From contig CAWHYF010000005.1 of NCBI GenBank assembly GCA_963833585.1, positions 1,178,001 through 1,242,000 of the forward strand: a DNA stretch of 64,000 nucleotides, given 5' to 3'. The notes beneath the pieces were generated by a model. The model was not told where the DNA came from. It did not search any database and worked only from the letters and a program-made list of their open reading frames with translations. Made by a program: the position numbers and the translations under genes. Position 1 is the stretch's first letter; each line of letters opens with the position of its first letter. This DNA comes from Bog-756 sp963833585. GTDB taxonomy: Bacteria > Actinomycetota > Acidimicrobiia > Acidimicrobiales > RAAP-2. Shown piece after piece: positions 49,409 through 60,101 of this stretch.

Positions 49409-49467
49409 GCCTCGACCACGCCGAGGAGGCCGTGGGTGCCAGCCGGATTCGGCGCCGCCCGATCGGG

Positions 49468-50670
49468 TCAGCGCAGCCGGGTGAGGGAGCGACGCAGGCT
49501 GCGAATGCCCTGGCCGATCCGCTGCTCGTTCTCGATGAGGGCGAACCTCACGTGGCCGTCGCCGCCGGGACCGAAGCCCACCCCCGGTGAGGTGGCCACG
49601 TCGGCCTCGGTGACCAGGTACTTGGAGAACTCCAGCGATCCCATGTCCCGGTACGGCTCCGGAATCGGGGCCCAGACGAACATGGTCCCCCGCGGCGGGG
49701 TGATCTCCCAACCGATCCGGTTCAACCCCTCGCACAGGGCGTCGCGTCGGGCCTGGTAGGTCTCGTTGATGACCTTGGGGTAGTCGGGCGCCTCGTTCAT
49801 GGCCACGATGGCGGCGATCTGGATGGGTTGGAACGTCCCGTAGTCGAGGTAACTCTTGAGCTTGGTGAGGGCCTGGACGATGGCGGCGTTGCCGACCAGG
49901 AACCCCACCCGCCAACCGGCCATGGAGAAGGACTTGGTCAAGGTGTACAGCTCGACAGCTACGTCCCGGGCCCCCGGGACCTGGAGGATCGACGGTGGCG
50001 AATACCCGTCGAAGGCGATGTCGGCGTAGGCGAAATCGTGGACCAGCACGATCTCGCGCTCCCTGGCGAACTCCACCAGGCGGGTCATCCAGGCCAGGTC
50101 GACGCATTCGGTGGTGGGGTTGTGGGGGAAGGAGAGCACCACCACCCGGGGCTTGGGCCACGCAGACTCCCACGCCTCTCTCAGGTTGTCGAAGAACGCC
50201 TCACCCGGGCTCCCACCGTTCTCGGCACCGGGAGCATCCAGCCGGACATGGCGCACATCGGCTCCGGCGAAGAGCGGGGCGTAGATGTGGATGGGGTAGG
50301 AAGGCGCGGGGACCAGGGCCGTGTCGCCCGGGCCGACCAGCACCCACATCAGGTGGGAGAGCCCTTCCTTCGCCCCGATGGTGGTGACCACCTCGGAGTC
50401 GGGGTCCAGCTCCACCTCGAACTTGCGGAGGTACAGGTCGCAGATGGCCTGGCGGATCTTCGGGATGCCCCGGCTGGCCGAGTACCGGTGGTTCCGCGGG
50501 TTGCGTCCGGCCTCGGCCAGCTTCTCCACGGCCACGTCCGGCGAGGGAAGATCGGGATTGCCGAATCCGAGGTCGATCACGTCCCGGCCGCTCTTGCGGC
50601 CGACATCGCGGAGCTCGTTGATGGTGGCGAAGACGTACGGCGGGAGGCTGTTGATCCGGCGGAACTCCAT
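49468..50670 (-). CDS. Class I/II aminotransferase (AlaA/AlaC-like)
   Basis: 400 residues, normal length. PLP-binding Lys is in ELYTLTKSFSMAGWRVGFLV. Other fold-type I blocks are LGFGNPDLPSPDVAVEKLAE, NHRYSASRGIPKIRQAICDL, VPAPSYPIHIYAPLFAGADV, PHNPTTECVD and VHDFAYADIAFDGYSPPSIL. This set is typical of alanine-forming aminotransferases such as E. coli AlaC, though LL-diaminopimelate and methionine types are near relatives. It transfers amino groups between pyruvate and glutamate in the cytoplasm. A leaderless promoter precedes it. Confidence 0.9.
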   Translation of the reverse strand: MEFRRINSLPPYVFATINELRDVGRKSGRDVIDLGFGNPDLPSPDVAVEKLAEAGRNPRNHRYSASRGIPKIRQAICDLYLRKFEVELDPDSEVVTTIGAKEGLSHLMWVLVGPGDTALVPAPSYPIHIYAPLFAGADVRHVRLDAPGAENGGSPGEAFFDNLREAWESAWPKPRVVVLSFPHNPTTECVDLAWMTRLVEFAREREIVLVHDFAYADIAFDGYSPPSILQVPGARDVAVELYTLTKSFSMAGWRVGFLVGNAAIVQALTKLKSYLDYGTFQPIQIAAIVAMNEAPDYPKVINETYQARRDALCEGLNRIGWEITPPRGTMFVWAPIPEPYRDMGSLEFSKYLVTEADVATSPGVGFGPGGDGHVRFALIENEQRIGQGIRSLRRSLTRLR

Positions 50671-50676
50671 CGGCCA

Positions 50677-50682
50677 AGGTTA
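50677..50682 (-). promoter_or_regulatory. -10 box of a leaderless transcript (aminotransferase)
   Basis: TAACCT on the minus strand, 6 nt, then ATG 50670. Confidence 0.55.
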
Positions 50683-50754
50683 CTGCCGGCCCCCGCCCCG
50701 TCTCGACACCCCGAGCCGGCCCGCCACCCCGGCCACCGAATCCCGGTCCCCGCC

Positions 50755-51456
50755 TCAGCCGGTGGCCCGGACCGCTTCGGCCGCCTCGGCCACCACCTCG
50801 AGCGAGTTGGGCCACGCGCACACCGCCCAGGTGGCTCCGGCCTCGGCCAGGGTGGCCAGGCGCCGGCTGGCCGCCTCGACCGTCTCCCCCACCGGGCCAC
50901 CCCAGGTCACCTCGAGGCCCGAGGACGTGAGGTCGGCCACCCTGGTCGCCCCGCCCTCCCACAGGTTCACCGCCACCGAGAGGGTGCGAGCCACCTCCAC
51001 GGTCTTGGGCTGCCCGCCTCCGATCCACACCGGGAGGCCGAGGTCCCGCACCGCCCCGGCCACCGCGGCCAGGCGGGCCCGACGTTCGGAGGCCGGCCCG
51101 AAGGGGATGCCAAAGGCCTCGTTCTCCGGCCGGCTCAGATGGTCCCCGGTGCCGATACCGGCGATCATCCGGTTCCCGCTGATGGTGGCCTGGCTGGACA
51201 GCACCGCCACCAGCACCTCGTCGGGAAGGAGGCCGATCCGGGCCACCAGCGTCCCGAGGGTGATGGTGGAGGTGGAGGCGGCCAGGGCCCCGAGGAGGGG
51301 GGCGGAGGCGAGGGCGGGACGGTCGGGCTGTCCCAGGGGCCAGAGGTGATCGAAGCAGAACACGCCGTCGATGCCGAGGGACTCGGCCCGGCGCGCCACC
51401 TCGAGGGCCGAGTCGGCTTCGTCCTGGAACTGGGGCAGGGTGATGCCTACCCGCAC
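50755..51456 (-). CDS. Luciferase-like (LLM, F420-type) oxidoreductase, short
   Basis: 233 residues against about 280-320 for the family. It starts RVGITLPQFQDEADSALEVA, has GVFCFDHLWPLGQPDRPALA, ITLGTLVARIGLLPDEVLVA and MIAGIGTGDHLSRPENEAFG, all typical of F420-dependent LLM enzymes with a TIM barrel. The last barrel part is short, with a compact end (WAVCAWPNSLEVVAEAAEAV). The substrate is unknown. The next gene downstream (SRPBCC) reads the other way round the locus, in the same strand order. Confidence 0.85.
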   Translation of the reverse strand: MRVGITLPQFQDEADSALEVARRAESLGIDGVFCFDHLWPLGQPDRPALASAPLLGALAASTSTITLGTLVARIGLLPDEVLVAVLSSQATISGNRMIAGIGTGDHLSRPENEAFGIPFGPASERRARLAAVAGAVRDLGLPVWIGGGQPKTVEVARTLSVAVNLWEGGATRVADLTSSGLEVTWGGPVGETVEAASRRLATLAEAGATWAVCAWPNSLEVVAEAAEAVRATG

Positions 51457-51543
51457 CGGGAGGATCCGGCCCTTCCGGCCGGCGTGGAGCGACCGGGGGG
51501 TCGGACCCCGACGAGAGGTCCGCGGGGCGCTCGGGTCACCGGA

Positions 51544-51987
51544 TCACCCGGTCGATTCGACCCGGGCCTTCAGCTCACGCAGGGCGATCGACATGATCCG
51601 GCTCTGGGCCCTCATCTTGATGAAGCCGGGGAGCGGGACCTTCATCTCCACCTCGAGGTGGTAGGTGACCTCGGTGCCGCCGTCGCCGTTCGGGGCGAAG
51701 ACGTACCGGCCGTCCAACTTGGAGGTGATGTCGCCCCGGGTCTGCACCCAGGACAGCACCTCGGGAGCCTCGCGGTAGTCGTAGGCCAGGGTGTAACTGG
51801 TGCTGCGTCCGAAGGCCGCGGCCCGGAAGGTGACCAGCTCGGGCCGACCCAGCTCGTCGCGGGACTCGATGGTCACCTCCTTGATGTCGGCCGCCCACTG
51901 GGGGTAGGCCTCGATGTCGGAGCTGACCTCGAAACAGCGTGCCGGGGACGCCGACACCACCATTCGCTCAGTGGCTTGTTCCGCCAC
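51544..51987 (-). CDS. SRPBCC/polyketide cyclase-like lipid-binding protein
   Basis: 147 residues from GTG 51987, with GGAGGG upstream. START-like fold: VVSASPARCFEVSSDIEAYP, QWAADIKEVTIESRDELGRP, TYHLEVEMKVPLPGFIKMRA. Small proteins of this kind bind hydrophobic ligands or act as cyclases. It is followed after 55 bp by a glycosyltransferase gene whose order on the minus strand is downstream of queG. Confidence 0.87.
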   Translation of the reverse strand: MAEQATERMVVSASPARCFEVSSDIEAYPQWAADIKEVTIESRDELGRPELVTFRAAAFGRSTSYTLAYDYREAPEVLSWVQTRGDITSKLDGRYVFAPNGDGGTEVTYHLEVEMKVPLPGFIKMRAQSRIMSIALRELKARVESTG

Positions 51988-52042
51988 GATCAGCCCTCCT
52001 CATCGATCGGTCTGCCGGCCAGGCGTGGGGCCGGACGGCGCT

Positions 52043-53185
52043 TCAGCCTTCCACGTCGGCGAGCGATGCGGCCAGCCTAGGGGCGAGTTTGTCATAGTCG
52101 AAGGATCCCTCGGCCCGTCGCCGGGACGCCTGGCCCATCTCGATCCGGCGGTCCTGATCGTCCAGGAGCTCGGCAATGGCCTGCGCCACGGCCGCCACGT
52201 CGGTGGACTTGCGGAGCACCCGTCCGGTGACCCCGTCCTCCACGGCCTCACCGGCGCCGCCCGACCGCCCCGCCACCTGGGGGACACCGGTGGCGGCCGC
52301 CTCGAGGAACACGATGCCGAATCCCTCCTGCTCGAGGCCCAGCCACCGGTTGCGGCACAGCATGGCGAAGACATCGGCGGCCCCGACCAGACGGGGAAGG
52401 TCGGCGTCGGACACCCCGCCGAGGAGGCGGACCGGGGCCGAGTACTCGGCGATCCGGCCGGCCAGTCGGTCGGTGTCCCGGCCACGTCCGGCGATGGCCA
52501 CGGTGAGGCCGGGCCGCTCGGGCCGCAACCGGACGGCCGCGTCGATGAGCACGTCCATCCCCTTGCGGGGGACGAGACGGCTGACGCTCACCACCAGCGG
52601 GCCGTCGGCCGGCAGACCGAGGTCGGCGCGGACTGCGGCGCGCTCGTCGAGGTCGAGGGGACGGAACCGTCCGAGGTCCACCCCCGGTGGGATCTCGGCC
52701 ACCGGCGGCATGCCCCGCCTCCGAACGGCCCGGGCGGCCTCGGCCGCCGGGTACCCGCCCGCGGAGATGGCCAACACGCTGTGGCGGAGGACGCGGGACA
52801 CCAGCTGACGGCTGACCGGCAGCCGTCCCGGGATGGCCACCTCGGCGCCGTGGAGGAGGACGGCGTAGGGCAGTCCGAGGTGCGGGCCGAGCAGGCCGAG
52901 CGGGAACACCGGGTCCAGCACCACGAGGCCGGCCCCGGCCCGACGGGCCGTGTCGCGGATCCGCCGGGCCAGGCGGGGGGTGGGCGCCAGCACCCGTCCG
53001 GCGACCCGCTCGATGCGGATGCCGCGCTCGGCCTGGGCCCGGTCGAAGGCGTCGGCACCGGGATGGGAGCTGGCGGTGAGGACCACGAAGGAGTCGGGGT
53101 CGAGCCGCGACCACAGCTCCCACAGGTAGGCCTGGATCCCCCCCACCTTGGGGGGGAAGTCGTTCGTGACCAGGAGGTGGGTCAC
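52043..53185 (-). CDS. GT4 glycosyltransferase, PimB-like
   Basis: 380 residues from GTG 53185, which overlaps the queG stop. Start: HLLVTNDFPPKVGGIQAYLW, the opening of the actinobacterial PimB/MgtA mannosyltransferase group. Acceptor and donor halves are complete: AVLLHGAEVAIPGRLPVSRQ, IPPGVDLGRFRPL, LVVSVSRLVPRKGMDVLIDA and EQEGFGIVFLEAAATGVPQV. It probably adds mannose to a phosphatidylinositol or glucuronic-acid lipid. Exact acceptor is not certain. Confidence 0.88.
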   Translation of the reverse strand: MTHLLVTNDFPPKVGGIQAYLWELWSRLDPDSFVVLTASSHPGADAFDRAQAERGIRIERVAGRVLAPTPRLARRIRDTARRAGAGLVVLDPVFPLGLLGPHLGLPYAVLLHGAEVAIPGRLPVSRQLVSRVLRHSVLAISAGGYPAAEAARAVRRRGMPPVAEIPPGVDLGRFRPLDLDERAAVRADLGLPADGPLVVSVSRLVPRKGMDVLIDAAVRLRPERPGLTVAIAGRGRDTDRLAGRIAEYSAPVRLLGGVSDADLPRLVGAADVFAMLCRNRWLGLEQEGFGIVFLEAAATGVPQVAGRSGGAGEAVEDGVTGRVLRKSTDVAAVAQAIAELLDDQDRRIEMGQASRRRAEGSFDYDKLAPRLAASLADVEG

Positions 53186-54327
53186 CGGCCGGGGGCCACC
53201 AGATCGTCCCGGCCCAACCGCCGGGCGGCCCAGGCGGCGTGCTCGGCCAGCAGCGGGTCCCCGGCGTCCAGCCAGCGCCGGAGGGCCTGCACCGTGCCGG
53301 GGTGGTGCCCGTCCCCGACGTTGCCCAGGGCGACCAGGGCGTTGCGCCGCAGGTAGCGCGGGTCGCGTTCGGCGATGTACCACCGTCCGTGCGCCGCCAG
53401 CAGCTGCTCGTCGGTGGCCTCGAGCAGCCCGAGCAGGTCGACCCGATCGACCTCGGCCGGGGCCGACCGGGACGGGGGGGCAGGTGGGTGACGTCGGTCG
53501 GCCGTCTTGTTCACGGGACAGACCTGCTGACACTCGTCGCACCCGTAGATGCGGCCCCCCAGCGCCGCCCGGAACTCCTCGGGGAAGGCCCCCGGGGCCT
53601 GTACCAACCAGGCCAGGCACCGTCGGGCGTCGAGGACCCCCGGGGCCACCAGGGCCCCGGTCGGACAGGCCGAGAGGCAGCGGTGGCAGCTTCCGCACCC
53701 GTCGGCATGGGCGGGAGGGGCGCCCGGGAGGGTGGGACGGAGGGGAGCATCGGTGACCACCGACCCCAGGACGAACCACGATCCGGCGCCGGGCAGGAGG
53801 AGCAGGGAGTTCCTCCCGAACCAGCCGAGACCGGCCCGATGGGCGGCAGCCCGGTCGACCAGGGCGTTGTCGTCGCTGACCACGGTGGCCCGCCAGCCCA
53901 GGCCCCGCAGGTGCCCGGCCACCACACCGAGGGCGCGGCGGAGCGATGCGTAGTGGTCGGACCGGGCGTACCGGGCCACTGCTCCGGTGGGACGGGCCGG
54001 GTCTGCCGCTTCCGGGGCGGATGTCGGTTCGGGGTCCGAGCGCCGGTAGCTCCAGGCCCCGACCACCAGTGATCGGGCACCGGGCAGGATGCGCCCCGGG
54101 TCGGTCGAGCGGTCGGGATTTCGGTAGGTGAACTGCATCCCGGCATGCAGCCCGTCAGCCTTGCGATGGTGCAGGTCCCGGCGGGTCTCCTCGAAGACGC
54201 CGGCCGGGGCCACCCCCACCGAATGCAGGCCGGCACCCCGGCCCATGCGGACCAGCGCCTCGCTCAGCTCGGCGTCTTCGGCGGGCCGGACCGGTGCGGG
54301 CGACTGGGGGACCTCGGCTCGGGGCAC
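53182..54327 (-). CDS. queG: Epoxyqueuosine reductase QueG
   Basis: 381 residues from GTG 54327. Two ferredoxin-like clusters are present: CGSCHRCLSACPTGAL and CDECQQVCPVNKTADRR, and the N-terminal cobalamin-binding half (DHYASLRRALGVVAGHL, SDDNALVDRAAAHRAGLGWF) is typical. The C-terminus has HEAT-like repeats (DPRYLRRNALVALGNVGDGH). It reduces epoxyqueuosine to queuosine in tRNA and needs B12, like NrdJ in this window. Other queuosine genes are not in view. Confidence 0.9.
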   Translation of the reverse strand: MPRAEVPQSPAPVRPAEDAELSEALVRMGRGAGLHSVGVAPAGVFEETRRDLHHRKADGLHAGMQFTYRNPDRSTDPGRILPGARSLVVGAWSYRRSDPEPTSAPEAADPARPTGAVARYARSDHYASLRRALGVVAGHLRGLGWRATVVSDDNALVDRAAAHRAGLGWFGRNSLLLLPGAGSWFVLGSVVTDAPLRPTLPGAPPAHADGCGSCHRCLSACPTGALVAPGVLDARRCLAWLVQAPGAFPEEFRAALGGRIYGCDECQQVCPVNKTADRRHPPAPPSRSAPAEVDRVDLLGLLEATDEQLLAAHGRWYIAERDPRYLRRNALVALGNVGDGHHPGTVQALRRWLDAGDPLLAEHAAWAARRLGRDDLVAPGR

Positions 54328-54388
54328 GGCTCCATGGTCGCACGGGCCCGACCCCGAACCGGCGCACCGGTCCTGCCCCGTCGACCGC

Positions 54389-54649
54389 TCAACTGGCGTC
54401 GCGGGTGTGGCGCACCCCGGGGACCAGCCCGGCCTGCTCCAGCAGCCGCACCGCTCGGGCCTCCTCGACGTCGACCACCACGGCGTCGTCCGGTTGGCGG
54501 CCGACGATGAAGGTCACGACGCAGTCGTCGCACACCGAGGTGTGCTGGTGCACGCACTCGCCGCAGTCGATGGTGAACGCCTCGGGGGGAGCTGCTCCGA
54601 GCCGTGGCCTGACGCTGGGCAGCGAGACCGGGACGGTGGGGAACGGCAT
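54389..54649 (-). CDS. Small four-cysteine protein
   Basis: 86 residues from ATG 54649, with AGGAGG 8 nt upstream. After a Pro-rich start it has AFTIDCGECVHQHTSVCDDC followed by VVTFIVG, a CxxC-x8-CxxC site likely to bind zinc or iron. The C-terminal half is a helix (VVDVEEARAVRLLEQAGLVP). I have seen proteins of this outline as unnamed actinobacterial genes; the function is unknown. It is upstream of queG on the same strand, 61 nt away. Confidence 0.72.
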   Translation of the reverse strand: MPFPTVPVSLPSVRPRLGAAPPEAFTIDCGECVHQHTSVCDDCVVTFIVGRQPDDAVVVDVEEARAVRLLEQAGLVPGVRHTRDAS

Positions 54650-54792
54650 GGTGCAGCCTCCTGGTGGGGGTGGTCCGGTGATGGTTTCCATGTCCCAGTC
54701 ATCATCATCCAGGGGTATGACACCCCTCTGAACAGGGTTTTCCCACCGGAGCGGCAACCGTTTCTGACGCCGGCCGGCCCTTGGTCGGCAGG

Positions 54793-55713
54793 TCAGTACC
54801 CGGCGTCCGGGTCGACCAGCCCCTCCAGTGGCTCACCGGCGGCGAACCGGGCCACGTTGGTGCGGATGCGATCGGCCAGCAGGGGCCGGATCATCTCGAT
54901 GGTGTCGGCCGTGTGGGGCGTGATGATGCAGTTGGGAAGGTCCCAGAGGGGGTGCCCGTCGGGCAGCGGCTCGGGGTCGGTGACATCGAGGGCGGCCCCG
55001 GCGATGGAGCCCGAGGTCAGGGCGGCCACCAGCGCCTCGGTGTCGACGTGCGCCCCCCGGGCCACGTTGACCAGCCAGGCCGTCTCGTCCATGCGTCCTA
55101 GTTCCCTGTCGCCGATGATGCCGGTCGTCTCGGGGGTGAGAGCCAGGGCCAGGTAGACCACCAGGGATCCCGGGAGCACGTCGGCGAGGGCACCGGTGGG
55201 AACGGTCCGCGCCGCGCCCGGCATGGGGTCGGCCTTCCTCCGCACCACGGTGGCCTCGACCCGGAAGGGGGCCAGCTGTTCGAGCAGCTTCGAGGTGATC
55301 CCCCCTCCCCCGAGGATGGTCACCTTCTGGTCGTAGAGGCTGGTGCCGGCGGCCTTCCCCCACGAACGGGCCAGGCTACGCGTCCGGAGGTGCCGGAGCC
55401 CGGCCAGCGAGAGCGTCAGGGCGTGCTCGGCCACCGGCTCGGCGTAGGAGCCCTTGGCGCAGGTCCACAGATGCTCGTGGTCGAGCAGCCCGAAGGCCAG
55501 CACCTTCTCCACCCCGGCGAAGGGCAGCTGCACCCACCGAAGGCTCGGCGACCCGGCCACCAGGTCGGCCAGCGCCACCACCTCCATCGGGTCCAGCCAG
55601 ACCAGGGCGTCGGGCGCCTCACCGAGGCCGACCACCGTGCCACCGCCGGCCGCCACCGCATCGGTGGCGAACGAGGCGCGCTGGGGACCGACGGCGACGC
55701 GGGGTGCGGGCAT
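54793..55713 (-). CDS. D-isomer-specific 2-hydroxyacid dehydrogenase
   Basis: 306 residues from ATG 55713. The NAD-binding domain has QKVTILGGGGITSKLLEQLA, a GxGxxx pattern; ALTPETTGIIGDRELGRMDE and AWLVNVARGAHVDTEALVAA hold the Arg. IAGAALDVTDPEPLPDGHPL supplies Glu, and NCIITPHTADTI the His. It oxidises or reduces a 2-hydroxy acid with NAD(P); substrate unknown. Its mRNA appears leaderless. Confidence 0.88.
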   Translation of the reverse strand: MPAPRVAVGPQRASFATDAVAAGGGTVVGLGEAPDALVWLDPMEVVALADLVAGSPSLRWVQLPFAGVEKVLAFGLLDHEHLWTCAKGSYAEPVAEHALTLSLAGLRHLRTRSLARSWGKAAGTSLYDQKVTILGGGGITSKLLEQLAPFRVEATVVRRKADPMPGAARTVPTGALADVLPGSLVVYLALALTPETTGIIGDRELGRMDETAWLVNVARGAHVDTEALVAALTSGSIAGAALDVTDPEPLPDGHPLWDLPNCIITPHTADTIEMIRPLLADRIRTNVARFAAGEPLEGLVDPDAGY

Positions 55714-55719
55714 GGCCGC

Positions 55720-55725
55720 ACACTA
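55720..55725 (-). promoter_or_regulatory. -10 box of a leaderless transcript (hydroxyacid dehydrogenase)
   Basis: TAGTGT on the minus strand, 6 nt, then ATG 55713. Confidence 0.55.
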
Positions 55726-55937
55726 TCCACACCGCCACGCCGACGGGATCGGAGAGAGCCTGGCCGGGCCGGTCCCTTCCACCGGCGTCGGGATGGTCCC
55801 CCGCCGGTGCCACCGCCGTGCCGGCCGGGCCCACCCGACCCATCGCTCCGGGGCACGCCGCGCCACCCGGTGGCCATTTGATTCAATGGGGACGCCACGG
55901 TGGGACCGCGGCAGGTTCGGACCGAACGGGGGGACCG

Positions 55938-57476
55938 ATGATCGTTGCCTTCAATGTCCGGGATTTCCTGGACCGGGCCGAGGTGGCCTACCCCGAGCGG
56001 ATCGGGCTGATCGACGAGCCGGACCAGCCGGCCGAACCGTGGGGACCGCTGACGTTCGCACAGATGGCGGTCCGGGCGCGGTCCCAGGCCGTGGGCCTGG
56101 ACCGCCTGAGGGTCGGGCCGGGCGAACGAGTGGCCATCGTCTCCCACAATTCCTCCCGGCTGCTCACCTCGTTCTTCGGAGTGTGCGGCTGGGGCCGCTC
56201 CCTGGTCCCGATCAACTTCCGGCTGGCCCCGGCCGAGATCGAGTACATCGTGAGACACTCGGGGGCCTCGGTCCTCCTGCTCGATCCCGAGATCGAGGCC
56301 GCGCTCACCGGCATCGAGGTCCCCCACCGCTTCGTCCTGGGAAGCCAGTCCGACGAGGTCCTGTTCCCCGACGACGGCGCCGAGCCGGCACCGTGGGCGG
56401 GCGACGAGGAGGCCACCGCCACCGTCAACTACACCTCCGGTACCACCGCCCGGCCCAAGGGCGTGCAGCTGACCCACCGCAACTGCTGGGTCAACGCCTG
56501 CCTCTTCGGCTGGCACATGGGCCTCGACGACCGCGACGTCTACCTGCACACCCTGCCCATGTTCCACGCCAACGGATGGGGGATGCCCTGGGCCACCGTG
56601 GCCATGGGCTGCCCCCAGGTCGCGCTGCGCAAGGTGGACGGGTCCGAGATCCTCCGCCGGGTGGAACGGCACCGGGTCAGCCTGCTGTGCGCCGCCCCGG
56701 CCGTGGTCAACGCGGCCCTCGACGCCGCCGCCCACTGGGACGGGCCGGTTCCCGGCCGGGACCGGACCCGCATCGTGGTGGCCGGCGCCCCGCCACCGAG
56801 CCGGACCATCGAGCGGGTCGAGACCGAGCTCGGCTGGCAGTTCAACCAGATCTACGGGCTCACCGAAACGTCACCGCTCCTGACCATCAACCGGAGCCGG
56901 GCGGAATGGGATGACCATGATGTCGCCCACCGTGCCCGGCAACTCATGCGGGCCGGGGCCCCGGCCGTCGGTACTTCGGTGCGGGTCGACGACCAGGGTG
57001 AGGTACTGGTCCGGAGCAACACGGTGATGCAGGGGTACTGGGACCAACCCGAGGAGACCGGAGCGGCGCTGGCCGGCGGTTGGTTCCACACCGGTGACGG
57101 AGGGACCATCGACGAGGACGGGCACCTCAGCATCCTCGACCGGAAGAAGGACGTCATCATCTCCGGCGGGGAGAACGTCTCGTCCATCGAGGTGGAGGAC
57201 GCCATCTTCTCGCTGGAAGGGGTGGCCGAAGTGGCGGTGATCGGGATCCCCGACGACCGGTGGGGCGAGATGGTCATCGCCCTGGTGGTGCCGGCCGACG
57301 GCGTCGAGCTGACCGAGGAACGGGTCATCGACCACTGCCGGTCGGCCCTGGCCGGGTACAAGTGCCCGAAGCGGGTGGAGCTGCGGGAGGAACTGCCCCG
57401 TACCGCCACCGGCAAGCTCCAGAAGTTCCGGCTCCGGGCCCCCTACTGGGAGGGCCGGGATCGGCAGGTCAACTGA
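55938..57476 (+). CDS. AMP-dependent acyl-CoA synthetase/ligase
   Basis: 512 residues from ATG 55938 after a G-rich site. ANL-superfamily motifs: NYTSGTTARPKGVQLTHRN (P-loop, about 163), QIYGLTETSPLLT, GWFHTGDGGTIDEDGHLSIL and DRKKDVIISGGENVSSIEVE, ending RTATGKLQKFRL with the catalytic Lys. It forms an acyl-CoA from a carboxylic acid with ATP. Medium/long-chain or aromatic acid ligases are equally possible. It converges with the hydrolase gene, overlapping its stop by 8 bp. Confidence 0.91.
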   Translation: MIVAFNVRDFLDRAEVAYPERIGLIDEPDQPAEPWGPLTFAQMAVRARSQAVGLDRLRVGPGERVAIVSHNSSRLLTSFFGVCGWGRSLVPINFRLAPAEIEYIVRHSGASVLLLDPEIEAALTGIEVPHRFVLGSQSDEVLFPDDGAEPAPWAGDEEATATVNYTSGTTARPKGVQLTHRNCWVNACLFGWHMGLDDRDVYLHTLPMFHANGWGMPWATVAMGCPQVALRKVDGSEILRRVERHRVSLLCAAPAVVNAALDAAAHWDGPVPGRDRTRIVVAGAPPPSRTIERVETELGWQFNQIYGLTETSPLLTINRSRAEWDDHDVAHRARQLMRAGAPAVGTSVRVDDQGEVLVRSNTVMQGYWDQPEETGAALAGGWFHTGDGGTIDEDGHLSILDRKKDVIISGGENVSSIEVEDAIFSLEGVAEVAVIGIPDDRWGEMVIALVVPADGVELTEERVIDHCRSALAGYKCPKRVELREELPRTATGKLQKFRLRAPYWEGRDRQVN

Positions 57477-58440
57477 TCGTCGCCGGTGGGGTGGCCGAGT
57501 CCCGGGAGGGACCGGGGGCCACCGGGCCCTGCGACCCGCCGTCGAGCCACTCGCCGACGACCCGGGCGGTCCACTCCGGTGCCTCCAGCATGGGGACGTG
57601 GCCGATGTCGGGTGCCACCTCGAACCGCCAGTCGGGGTGGGCGGCGCTCATCCGTCGGGCGGAGCTCAGCGGGACCAGCACGTCGCGGGCGCCGTGGAGC
57701 AGCAGGGTGGGCTGGGTCAGGCGCGCCAGACGGGTCATCGTGTCCCCGGGCCGGGCCACCAACCCGGTGAGGGAGCGGGCCGAACGCAGGTAGGCCGCGT
57801 CGGCCCGGGCGCGGTCCAACCGTTCGGTCAGCTCCACGTGGGCGTCCACCACCTCGACGGGCACCCGTGACGCGTCCGCGCAGCAGACGCCCAGCACGCG
57901 CCGGACCGTCTGTTCGGCGGTGCTCCGCTGCCGGCGTTGGGTGAGGTAGGTCTCCCCCACTCCAGGCAGTGCGCACAGCAGGAAGTTGGTCACCACCCGG
58001 GGGTGGACGAGACCCAGACGGGAGGTGGGCAGCGCCGGGTCGATCAGGACCAGGCCGGCCACGGTGTCCGGCTGCTCGGCCGCCTGGAGGGCGGCCACCA
58101 GTCCACCCATGGAGTTGCCCATGATGATCGCCGGTCCCGGCATCCGGAACTCCTCGGCGAGGACCTGGAGCGCGCCGCTCACCAGTCGGCGGTGGCCCTC
58201 CATGTCCGGGGTGCGGCCGGCGGTGGGCGTGAGTCCGTGGCCCAGCAGATCGAGCGCCACCACCCTCGTGCGGCCGGTCAGGTGGGGCCCGACGGCCGTC
58301 CAGTTGAGGTGGGATCCGCCCAGCCCGTGGAGGCCCACCAGGAGGGGACCGTCGTCCGGCCCACCCATGTCGAAGAGGTGGACCGGGCCGTCGACGTCGA
58401 TCAGCCGCGAGGTGGCCCCGACGGGGAAGGGTGGACTCAC
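57469..58440 (-). CDS. Alpha/beta hydrolase
   Basis: 323 residues from GTG 58440 (frame open to 58488). Nucleophile elbow AIIMGNSMGGLVAALQAAEQ, with Ser in GNSMGG; oxyanion region VGLHGLGGSHLNWTAVGPHL; Asp in LHGARDVLVPLSSARRM; His in DIGHVPMLEAPEWTARVV. All catalytic residues are present. The substrate is unknown. The promoter box 7 nt before GTG 58440 supports that start. Confidence 0.88.
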   Translation of the reverse strand: MSPPFPVGATSRLIDVDGPVHLFDMGGPDDGPLLVGLHGLGGSHLNWTAVGPHLTGRTRVVALDLLGHGLTPTAGRTPDMEGHRRLVSGALQVLAEEFRMPGPAIIMGNSMGGLVAALQAAEQPDTVAGLVLIDPALPTSRLGLVHPRVVTNFLLCALPGVGETYLTQRRQRSTAEQTVRRVLGVCCADASRVPVEVVDAHVELTERLDRARADAAYLRSARSLTGLVARPGDTMTRLARLTQPTLLLHGARDVLVPLSSARRMSAAHPDWRFEVAPDIGHVPMLEAPEWTARVVGEWLDGGSQGPVAPGPSRDSATPPATIS

Positions 58441-58447
58441 CGGGTCG

Positions 58448-58453
58448 AGGCTA
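58448..58453 (-). promoter_or_regulatory. -10 box of a leaderless transcript (hydrolase)
   Basis: TAGCCT on the minus strand, 7 nt, then GTG 58440. Confidence 0.5.
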
Positions 58454-58492
58454 CCGGCCGCTGGGCCGCCGGACGTCCCGGGCCGCACGGGC

Positions 58493-60001
<1,509 letters not shown>

Positions 60002-60101
60002 GTCCTCACACTCCCTTGCCGGCGAACGGGTGGCGCGGCGTAGCGCGGCGCCGGCACCGCTCCTGATGGGACCGGGGGTGACCCCGTGACAGAATCACGG
60101 C

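Noticed and set aside
53148..53756. Extension of the PimB-like gene upstream to 53779
   Set aside because: The added 198 residues are the frame-shifted shadow of queG. The GTGA overlap at 53182-53185 is the better start.
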